Source: CAZYSK01 sp964649415 (GTDB lineage Bacteria > Chloroflexota > Anaerolineae > B4-G1). Taken from it: a stretch of DNA of 64,000 bases. The notes beneath the pieces are model-generated. The model saw only the letters and a program-made list of their open reading frames with translations, made no database searches and had not been told where the DNA came from. The position numbers and the translations under genes are program-made. Below, one piece after another: positions 8,010-14,568 of the stretch. Numbering within the stretch: position 1 is the first letter of the stretch; each line of letters opens with the position of its first letter. Location of the stretch: assembly GCA_964649415.1 (NCBI GenBank), contig CAZYSK010000014.1, forward strand, positions 36,999 to 100,998, written 5' to 3'.

Positions 8010-9440
8010 ATGCGACCCCAATGCAGTCCCAGATGGCTGATAGGCGCGGTGGTATTGCTCCCCCTGCTCTGGGGCGGGCGCGACGCCCTGGCAAGAGCGA
8101 CCAATAGGCAAGGGCCGCCAACATCCAGCGGAACCGTCTACTACGTGGCCCCCACGGGCAGCGACTCGAACCCAGGTACGGAGGCCAAGCCCTGGCGGAC
8201 CGTCCAGAAAGCCGCCGATACCCTGGTGGCTGGCGACACCGTCTACGTCAAGGCCGGGACATACCACGAAAGGGTCCAACCTCAGAATTCAGGCAGCGCC
8301 GATAACACCATCACGTACGCCGCCTATCCCGGCGACACGGTGACCATCGACGGGACGGGCGTCAATGTGCCTGACTGGGGCGGGCTGTTCTACGTAGCCG
8401 ACCGGAGCTACATCCGGGTCTCTGGGCTGAGAATAGTGAACGCCGGGCCTGGCCCACACAATCCGGGCATCCTGGTGGAACTGTCGAGCTACGTCATCAT
8501 TGAGAACAACACCGTCTACAACTCCAGCGACTCCGGGATCGGCGTGTGGGACAGCGAGCAGGTCGTCGTCGCCCATAACGAGGTCGTGGGAGCCTGCTAC
8601 GACGGGTACAATGAGAGCATCTCAATCGGTGGCACGGATGGCTTCGAAGTCAGGTATAACCACGTTCACGACGGCCAGAAGGAGGGCATAGACGCCAAGG
8701 ACGGCTCCCGCAACGGCAAGGTGTACGGGAATCACGTGCACAGCATGGACGCGGTAGGCATCTACGTGGACGCCTGGGACAAGCATACCTACAACATTGA
8801 GGTCTTCGGAAATGTGGTACACGACATCGCCAGCAACGACGGTTTCGCCTTGGCCGCGGAGACCGGAGGAGTGCTTGAGAACGTCCGCATTTACAACAAC
8901 ATCGCCTACCATAATCGCTACTGCGGTCTCTCCATCACAGCCAACGGCCCCGGTGGCCCAGGAGGGGAGCGTCCGATGAACGGCATCTACGTGATCAACA
9001 ACACCTTCTACGACAATGGATGGGAGACCTGGGGGGGAGGTATCGCGATGGACAACCCGGACGCGCAGTCCGTCGTCATCCGAAACAACATCTGCAGCCA
9101 GAACCTCTACTTCCAGATCGCCGTGGGGCCGAGTGTTCCGGCGCAGAACCTCACGATAGACCACAACCTGATCGACGGCTACCAGGGGACCGAGGGCGAG
9201 ACCCGTGGTGACGCGTACGTAGAGGGCGATCCGAAGTTCGCCCATGCTGCCGGGGCCAACTTCCATCTGCAGGAGGGCTCGCCGGCCATCGATCAAGGCT
9301 CTGCTACGGACGCGCCCGCACTGGATTTCGACGGACAGTCTCGCCCCCAGGCAGAAGGCTACGACATCGGGGCCGACGAGCGCATTGAGCTCACCGAATT
9401 CGTCTACCTGCCCATCGTGTTCAGAGACTACGTTCCTTAG
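8010..9440 (+). CDS. Secreted right-handed parallel beta-helix protein
   Basis: The 476-residue protein starts with a signal-peptide-like hydrophobic stretch (about residues 8-28, WLIGAVVLLPLLWGG) ending near LARA. YYVAPTGSDSNPGTEAKPWRTVQKAA at about 47-72 is the DUF1565/pectate-lyase-type N-cap. Residues 80-400 carry repeats of the form 'vxIxnNxixn', for example VIIENNTVYNSSDSGIG, IRNNICSQN and IDHNLIDGY (PbH1, PF13229). The chain ends in the short tail VYLPIVFRDYVP, a terminal motif I associate with exported Chloroflexota proteins. It likely binds or cleaves polysaccharide; no catalytic residues can be assigned. Confidence 0.88.
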   Translation: MRPQCSPRWLIGAVVLLPLLWGGRDALARATNRQGPPTSSGTVYYVAPTGSDSNPGTEAKPWRTVQKAADTLVAGDTVYVKAGTYHERVQPQNSGSADNTITYAAYPGDTVTIDGTGVNVPDWGGLFYVADRSYIRVSGLRIVNAGPGPHNPGILVELSSYVIIENNTVYNSSDSGIGVWDSEQVVVAHNEVVGACYDGYNESISIGGTDGFEVRYNHVHDGQKEGIDAKDGSRNGKVYGNHVHSMDAVGIYVDAWDKHTYNIEVFGNVVHDIASNDGFALAAETGGVLENVRIYNNIAYHNRYCGLSITANGPGGPGGERPMNGIYVINNTFYDNGWETWGGGIAMDNPDAQSVVIRNNICSQNLYFQIAVGPSVPAQNLTIDHNLIDGYQGTEGETRGDAYVEGDPKFAHAAGANFHLQEGSPAIDQGSATDAPALDFDGQSRPQAEGYDIGADERIELTEFVYLPIVFRDYVP

Positions 9441-9473
9441 CGTTCTGCCAATGGGCGTAGAGAAAGGCAGGCA

Positions 9474-10259
9474 ATGAGCACTCAGTTCGTCGCCTCCAAA
9501 GACGGTACACGTATCGCCTACGACGTGACCGGCCACGGGCCCGCGCTCATGCTGCTGCACGGCGCTGGCAAGACGAGGAAGGATTGGCACAAGGCCGGCT
9601 ACGTGGAGCGGTTACAGGACGACTTCACGGTCATAAGCGTCGACATCCGGGGAACCGGCGAGAGCGACTTCCTGACAGAGATCGCCGACTACGCCATCGA
9701 GACGATATGCGCGGATCTGGACGCCGTTGCAGACGCTGTGGATGCAGAACACTCGTGTGATGCTCAACGGTTCGCTGTGTGGGGCTTCAGCCTCGGGGGC
9801 AACATCGCCCGATACCTTGGCGCGTGGTCCGAGCGGATCACGGCCGCAGTCATCGTCGGCGTGCCGTTTGGTCCGGCGGTGGATGAGGCGTTCGACCGGT
9901 ACATCGACGAGTTTGTGAAGAAGTACGGGGACCTGGCGCAGGCGTACAAAGAGGGCACGCTGGCCGAGAAGAAGCGCAAGTCGGCGATCAAGGGGCGTAT
10001 CCCTGTGTGGATCGCCTGCTTCCAGGCCATGCGCGATTGGCCGAGCGTGCACCCAGGTGACATGCGCTGTCCAGCGCTGCTGCTGGCCGGGACGAGGAAC
10101 AAGGGAGCGATGAGCTGGGTGAGGTCAAATCGCGAGGCCCTCGACAGCGCCGGGGTGGTCGTCGAGATCATCGAAGGGTTGAACCACCAGCAGGAGTTCA
10201 GCCAGATAGACCGGGTATTCCCGGCGGTCAGCGCGTTTCTGAAACGCCACTCAGCCTAG
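9474..10259 (+). CDS. Alpha/beta hydrolase
   Basis: The 261 residues fit the alpha/beta-hydrolase fold (PF00561/PF12697). The oxyanion region is ALMLLHGAGKTRKDW. DIRGTGESDF follows strand 4, and the nucleophile elbow is VWGFSLGG (GFSLG, Ser about 104). The final histidine is in EGLNHQQEF (about residue 240), and the acid is probably in the DSAGVVVEI region. It begins 33 bp after the beta-helix gene, with AGGCAG just before the ATG, and may be co-transcribed with it. Substrate unknown: esterases, epoxide hydrolases and lactonases share this pattern. Confidence 0.9.
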   Translation: MSTQFVASKDGTRIAYDVTGHGPALMLLHGAGKTRKDWHKAGYVERLQDDFTVISVDIRGTGESDFLTEIADYAIETICADLDAVADAVDAEHSCDAQRFAVWGFSLGGNIARYLGAWSERITAAVIVGVPFGPAVDEAFDRYIDEFVKKYGDLAQAYKEGTLAEKKRKSAIKGRIPVWIACFQAMRDWPSVHPGDMRCPALLLAGTRNKGAMSWVRSNREALDSAGVVVEIIEGLNHQQEFSQIDRVFPAVSAFLKRHSA

Positions 10260-10332
10260 CAGAGCCCCATAGCAGACGCAGGCGTCGCGAACGCAAGCGT
10301 CCGGGGGGCTTTGCCTCGGTCCAGAAACACAG

Positions 10333-10358
10333 GAGCCACGCCGGAGGCGGCGTGGCTC
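10333..10358. terminator. 10-bp perfect hairpin, probable terminator
   Basis: GAGCCACGCC (10333-10342) pairs perfectly with GGCGTGGCTC (10349-10358) across a 6-nt loop, 74 bp after the alpha/beta hydrolase. A T-run is lacking on the plus strand. On the minus strand it is followed by CTGTGTTTCTGG, so it may instead end a transcript coming from the tRNA-like element. Confidence 0.6.
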
Positions 10359-10384
10359 GGGTCGTTGTAGGACAGACAGAACGA

Positions 10385-10457
10385 GCGCCCTGTTGGCCGC
10401 CACCAAAGGATTCGAACCCTTGGCTTCCGGCTACCTGCCCAGCGGCCAACAAGGCGC
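10385..10457 (-). other. tRNA-like hairpin element (tRNA remnant or small RNA)
   Basis: On the minus strand the sequence contains a tRNA T-arm, GGGTTCGAATCC, within AAGGG-TTCGAAT-CCTTT. It is followed by seven bases and GCCA, as at a tRNA 3' end with an encoded CCA. The outer arms GCGCCTTGTTGGCCGC and GCGGCCAACAGGGCGC pair over 16 bp (one G-U). Only about 40 bases lie between the arms, so no standard anticodon or D arm fits. A TATACT box lies about 45 bp upstream on that strand (10499-10504), with no good -35. It could be a decayed tRNA, an integrase attachment scar, or a small RNA. The rest of the 10260-10600 gap holds the hairpin listed separately and AT-rich sequence. Confidence 0.4.
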
Positions 10458-10600
10458 CCGGGAAAACGGACTATGAGAAGGCACCCTGTTTCAACAATAG
10501 TATACCACAAAACGCAACTGCTCGGGTTAAGGCAGCGTTTTCTCCACGTTAAGGATTTGTTAAGAAGTAGCCGCTAACCACACTACAAGGGAGATCTTCT

Positions 10601-11086
10601 TCAGATCTCCCCAGCCAGGATCAGAATGCGTCGCTGGATATCGTCCGAGAGCCACATACCAGACCTCACCAGCTGGTCTATGCACGGTCTGACATCCTCG
10701 ATCAATCCGCTGCCCTTGGCTTCAAGCAAGACCTTGAGCGTTCCCCAGACTTCCAGTCCAGCAGCCTGTGCAACACGACGGGCCAGCGCGTCATCTAGCA
10801 GAACGACTCGTTCCGGATTCTCTAGAGCCAGTGCCATAGCAGCTAGTTCACCCGGTCCCAAGTCGAGAGCAAGCCACTCCGATGGAACGGAACGTGACTC
10901 CATCCGACAAATCCAGTCGTATTCGTCTAGGTCGGGGACATCGTACCCTCTGAGACGGCCCTCCTCCAACTCGGATGCCACAGCGCCAGGAGCCCACACT
11001 TCGTCAAACAAGTGCCGCAACCAATCCAAAGCACCGATTCTGTGTAAGTAGAGCAGCGGAGAGGTGTTACTGATAGCATCAGGCAT
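10601..11086 (-). CDS. DUF3368/PIN-domain toxin of a toxin-antitoxin pair
   Basis: This 161-residue protein begins MPDAISNTSPLLYLHRIGALDWL. The SNTSPL start with an acidic residue is typical of the DUF3368 branch of PIN-domain nucleases, where the canonical first Asp is often replaced (here Asn-Thr-Ser). Downstream acidic positions are LDLGPGELAAMAL (E about 88) and VVLLDDALARRVAQ (DD about 105), followed by the GTLKVLLEAK helix seen in the family. Such proteins are presumed metal-dependent RNases. The start chosen is the ATG at 11086, overlapping the antitoxin stop by 8 bp; an upstream in-frame ATG at 11104 exists. Confidence 0.85.
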   Translation of the reverse strand: MPDAISNTSPLLYLHRIGALDWLRHLFDEVWAPGAVASELEEGRLRGYDVPDLDEYDWICRMESRSVPSEWLALDLGPGELAAMALALENPERVVLLDDALARRVAQAAGLEVWGTLKVLLEAKGSGLIEDVRPCIDQLVRSGMWLSDDIQRRILILAGEI

Positions 11087-11333
11087 TGCCACTCTCCAGG
11101 TCACTCAGTTCGGCCTCGAATGGAAACACCTTGTAGCGCCCCAATGCCAGCAAGAACTCCACTCGCGACATGCCTGCGAGCTCAGCCGCTCTGCCAGACG
11201 ACAGCCGTCCAAGTTCATACAGCTTCACAGCAACCAGGATGGGCACTTCACGTGCAAAGGCTATCTCATCGGTCTTCTCAGCCAATAGTACCTTCTCTGG
11301 CACGTTGATCACAATCTGACGGGTCTCCATCAT
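11079..11333 (-). CDS. UPF0175 family antitoxin-like protein
   Basis: The 84 residues match UPF0175 (PF03683): an N-terminal beta-strand IVINVPEKVL, then REVPILVAVKLYELGRLSSGRAAELAGMSRVEFLLALGRYKV. The SSGRAAELAGMSR stretch is a helix-turn-helix that binds DNA, and the family is the usual antitoxin partner of DUF3368 PIN toxins. It lies upstream of, and overlaps, the toxin gene, the common order for such pairs. AGGAGG is 4 bp before the first ATG and 7 bp before the second (11330), so the second may be the real start. Autoregulation of the operon is likely by analogy. Confidence 0.88.
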   Translation of the reverse strand: MMETRQIVINVPEKVLLAEKTDEIAFAREVPILVAVKLYELGRLSSGRAAELAGMSRVEFLLALGRYKVFPFEAELSDLESGNA

Positions 11334-11567
11334 AACGCCTCCTGAACTGTCGCATACACTCTGGCAACAATATACAGCAGGTTACCCCAAAAGACAAACG
11401 CAACGAACCGTCCGACCGCCGCACTGTGTGCGACGCTGGACGCGGAAATCGCGGACGTTGCCACCGACCATCTGCCCCCGACTGTCCGCGGTCGACGTCA
11501 GCTGCGTCCGCGCCCCTACCGGCCACACCGCCCCGCGTAGGGGTGGGGTTTCCCTGCCCTTGACCGC

Positions 11568-12980
11568 TCAGACGCGGGCGGCCAGGTCGCTGCAGCCGGG
11601 AGCGTCGGCCTCGTTCCGGGCCAGATCTACGAGCCACTCCGGGAAACCTCCCTCGGCGTCGTCGAGCGCCTGGGCAAAGAGGGCGTTCACGACCTCGGGG
11701 TAGCCGTCGGCCACGTTCTGCTCGAAGGGGGCGTCGGACGCCAGGTTATGGAGCAGGACGCCGGTACCGTCCACCTTGCAGTTCAACCACCATCGATCCG
11801 TGATCACCGTCACGGCAGACCCCCAGCCCACGGTCACGTGATCTCGGGGGCCCGGCTGGCCCGCGAGGGCGCTCTCCAGAAACGACCGGCCGGCTATCTC
11901 CTCGGGGGGCTCGACGCCAGCGAAGTCCAGGATGGCCGCGGTGATGTCGTGGTGCTGCACGAACGCGTCGCTACGCGCGCCGGCGTGCTCGGCCTGCGGA
12001 AAGCGGATCATGAGCGGGATGTCGAACACCTCGGGTGCGGATGGGTATCCCCGCTTGCCCATGTAGTTCCGGTCACCGATGGAATGGCCGTGATCGGAGG
12101 TGAAGATCAGCAAGGTGTCGTCCAGCAGCCCCTGAACGCGCAGCGACTCCACGAAGTAGCCAAACCAGCGATCGCACATGGAGACCTCGGCGCTGTAATT
12201 GGCCTGGGTACGGGCGAGAAGAGAGCGGTCCAGGTCGCTTACGTCAGAATACGCCGAGACCACCTGCTCGGGGCCGGACTGCCGGAGATACATATCCCGA
12301 TAGTGCGCCGGGGCGAGCCACGGCTCGTGGGGATCGAAGGACTCGACGGTCAGGAAGAACTTGCCGGCATCGCGGTTCTGCTGTAGCCAGCGGGTCGCCT
12401 CCTGGAGGACGCGTGGCGCGAAGTAATCCTCCTCCAACTTGCGATCGTGGATGTTCATGATGCACTGCTGGACAAACTCGGCCTGCCCTTGCCTTTTGCC
12501 CCACATCTCCTCTGGAAGCCAGGCGTCGAGCTCTGCCTGCGTCAGGCGTGGCCCAGAGCGCGCCGGGTCCGTCTCCTGGCCACGGAGAAACGTCCATTGG
12601 TCAAAGCCGCGCCAGAAGTTCTTGGAGGGCTTGAACATGTGGTAGACGTCCGCGATCAAGCCGGTGCGGTAGCCCGCTGACCTCAGGATCTCGGCCAGCG
12701 TGTGCTGCTCCTCCGGGATGGGTCCCCAGCCGGGAGCGCCCACGAAGTCCCCTTTCAGGCGGAAGTCACCGTTGTGGAAGGGATACACACGCCGGCCCGT
12801 ATAGATCGCGCGCCGGGCGGGCAAGGTGGGCAGGCTTTCGGGATATGCCTGGGTCATGACGAGCGATTGTTGGGCCAGGGCCTCGAAGTGGGGCGTCTGA
12901 AGCGCGCCCCATGGAGGCGATCCGTGCACGCCCACACAGTCCTTGCGCAGTGAGTCGAAGATCACCAATATGATGTTCAT
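11568..12980 (-). CDS. Sulfatase-fold hydrolase with Thr at the nucleophile position
   Basis: This 470-residue protein of the alkaline-phosphatase/sulfatase superfamily (PF00884) starts with NIILVIFDSLRKDCVG, where the metal-binding Asp-Ser replaces the usual DD. The nucleophile region reads LPTLPARRAIYTGRR. By alignment with C/S-x-P-x-R the catalytic Cys/Ser is Thr, so no formylglycine could form. TSDHGHSIGDRNYMGKRG in the middle supplies metal-binding Asp-His and the conserved Lys. The protein has no signal peptide and is probably cytoplasmic. Phosphodiesterase or phosphonate hydrolase activity is as likely as sulfatase. The preceding 234-bp gap (11334-11567) shows nothing recognisable. Confidence 0.85.
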   Translation of the reverse strand: MNIILVIFDSLRKDCVGVHGSPPWGALQTPHFEALAQQSLVMTQAYPESLPTLPARRAIYTGRRVYPFHNGDFRLKGDFVGAPGWGPIPEEQHTLAEILRSAGYRTGLIADVYHMFKPSKNFWRGFDQWTFLRGQETDPARSGPRLTQAELDAWLPEEMWGKRQGQAEFVQQCIMNIHDRKLEEDYFAPRVLQEATRWLQQNRDAGKFFLTVESFDPHEPWLAPAHYRDMYLRQSGPEQVVSAYSDVSDLDRSLLARTQANYSAEVSMCDRWFGYFVESLRVQGLLDDTLLIFTSDHGHSIGDRNYMGKRGYPSAPEVFDIPLMIRFPQAEHAGARSDAFVQHHDITAAILDFAGVEPPEEIAGRSFLESALAGQPGPRDHVTVGWGSAVTVITDRWWLNCKVDGTGVLLHNLASDAPFEQNVADGYPEVVNALFAQALDDAEGGFPEWLVDLARNEADAPGCSDLAARV

Positions 12981-13039
12981 CGCGTATGCCTCCCAGAGTC
13001 TCTGGCGGACGAAGCCGTGTTCGTCCGCCTGTGAATTGG

Positions 13040-13879
13040 TTACGATTGGAGCATCTCACAATACGCACGCTGGAGTGATCGGGTTATCGGACCCGGCCTT
13101 CCATCGCCGACCAACCAGTTGTCCACCTGAACCACGGGTACGATCTCCGTAACCGTGCCCAGGATCATCATCTCGTCCGCTTGTCTCATCCTGGATTCGA
13201 GAATCGGGTACTCTCTGAAGGGAATGTCCAGGTCTCGACATAGCTCCAGGACGACCCGCCTGGTGATCCCGGGCAGGATATAGTGGGTCCGGGGATACGT
13301 CACCACCTGGCCATCGAACACGGCACAGAAGCTGGTGTGAGCGCCCTCGGTGATGGCCCCATCGCGGACGAACACAGCCTCGTCCGCCCCTGCATCCCGG
13401 GCACGCTGGCTGGCCAACACGCCGGGTAAGAGGGCGATGGATTTGATATCGCAGCGCGTCCACCGGATGTCGGGGACCAGGATGACCTTGACCCCATTGT
13501 CCCACTTCTCCTGGGAGCGCTGAACGGGGTAGGCAAAGGCATAGACCGTTGGGGGGATGTCTGGCTCAGGGAACGCGTGCCGCCGCGGCGCAGCGCCGCG
13601 CGTGACCTGGATGTAGATAACAGCGTCGCCGCCTGCAAGGTCGTTGACGTGTATCAAGCGCGCAGCGATCTCTCCGAGGGTCTCTGCATCAGGCCCGACG
13701 ATGCGGACCTCCCGGAGGCTGCGCGCCATGCGCGCCAGATGATCCTCAGCCCTGAACAGCTTGCCCCCATAGGAGTGGAGCACCTCATAGACCCCGTCGG
13801 CAAACAGAAAGCCCCGATCGTCAGGCGACAGGCGCACCTCTTCCTTGGGCATGAAACGCCCGTTGAAGTATACGAGCAT
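13040..13879 (-). CDS. dat: D-amino-acid transaminase (class IV aminotransferase)
   Basis: The PLP enzyme interconverts D-alanine and D-glutamate with their 2-oxo acids, feeding cell-wall D-amino acids. The 279 residues start MLVYFNGRFMPKEEVRLSP, with RGFLFADGVYEV at 22-33. The PLP-binding lysine falls at position 146 (TRCDIKSIALLPG), matching Lys145 of the Bacillus enzyme. The RGAAPRRHAFP segment at about 94-104 is the D-specific carboxylate-binding RxH motif. ITEGAHTSFCAV supplies the glutamate that contacts the pyridine nitrogen. The start at 13879 is favoured by AAGGGAGG 5 bp upstream; an ATG 15 bp further out overlaps that site. Branched-chain or lyase relatives are less likely. Confidence 0.9.
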   Translation of the reverse strand: MLVYFNGRFMPKEEVRLSPDDRGFLFADGVYEVLHSYGGKLFRAEDHLARMARSLREVRIVGPDAETLGEIAARLIHVNDLAGGDAVIYIQVTRGAAPRRHAFPEPDIPPTVYAFAYPVQRSQEKWDNGVKVILVPDIRWTRCDIKSIALLPGVLASQRARDAGADEAVFVRDGAITEGAHTSFCAVFDGQVVTYPRTHYILPGITRRVVLELCRDLDIPFREYPILESRMRQADEMMILGTVTEIVPVVQVDNWLVGDGRPGPITRSLQRAYCEMLQS

Positions 13880-13953
13880 CGAGCCTCCCTTCATCTACCT
13901 ATCTACTCTATGTGTCTGAGAGGAGCCTGGAGGTCTCCACGCCCCCTCCCCGG

Positions 13954-14559
13954 TCACCCTTCCAGCCACACGCGTGCGCTCGTGAACTCGACCGCCACAC
14001 GCCCCTCACCGAAGGCGCGCAACCACAGCCCTACGTCGCCGGCCGGCCAGGCGTCGTCCTCGACGGTGGCCGCGTACTCGTCGTTGATGTACAAGCTGCA
14101 CGCCGGGCCGGCACAGGTGACACGCAGCCGGTTGGGCTGCCGGCCACGGTGAACGTGAGGGAACTGCTGCCAGTCCACGAGCGGTCGTTGCTCGTCCCCG
14201 GCCACGCGCAGTACTGCATAATAACCATCGGCACCGACGGCGAAGACATAGTAGTGAGCGGCATCCTGGGCGCGGTAGACCAGGCCATAGCCGTTGAAGT
14301 CGGGACCCGAGAGGAGGATGGCCTCACTCTCGAACGTGAAGTCGCCCACAGGCTGGCCCAGCAGCGTCACCACGGGTGCGTCCGAGGTCGCATCCAGGCG
14401 CAGGGGGAGGCCGGCAGCCTCCCAGTCGGGCGGGCGGTTGGGGCGCGGCGTGTTCCAACCGAACGCCAGGGCGATGATGAGCCCCAGCGCGCCCACCAGA
14501 ACCAGCGCCAGGAGGCCCAGCAGACCACGCCACACCTGGGGGTCCACGGACTCATTCAC
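13954..14559 (-). CDS. Membrane-anchored concanavalin-like (DUF1080-type) protein
   Basis: Residues 10-34 (WRGLLGLLALVLVGALGLIIALAF) form one membrane anchor. The remaining 165 residues are outside and beta-rich. The stretch GYGLVYRAQDAAHYYVFAVGADGYYAVLRV and the closing DVGLWLRAFGEGRVAVEFTSARVW are characteristic of the LamG/DUF1080 (3-keto-disaccharide hydrolase-like) jelly roll, often used for glycan binding. No catalytic residues are assigned. It is encoded 9 bp downstream of the APC permease on the same strand and is probably co-transcribed with it. Confidence 0.75.
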   Translation of the reverse strand: MNESVDPQVWRGLLGLLALVLVGALGLIIALAFGWNTPRPNRPPDWEAAGLPLRLDATSDAPVVTLLGQPVGDFTFESEAILLSGPDFNGYGLVYRAQDAAHYYVFAVGADGYYAVLRVAGDEQRPLVDWQQFPHVHRGRQPNRLRVTCAGPACSLYINDEYAATVEDDAWPAGDVGLWLRAFGEGRVAVEFTSARVWLEG

Positions 14560-14568
14560 GTCAACTCC

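Noticed and set aside
7742..8124. Minus-strand hydrophobic frames over the 16-bp repeats
   Set aside because: The hydrophobic repeats arise from translating the tandem array; there is no ribosome site, and the sequence outside the array has no membrane-protein character.
10385..10457. Functional tRNA or tmRNA gene
   Set aside because: Only about 40 bases separate the paired ends; neither an anticodon arm nor the tmRNA 5' half and tag frame can be found.
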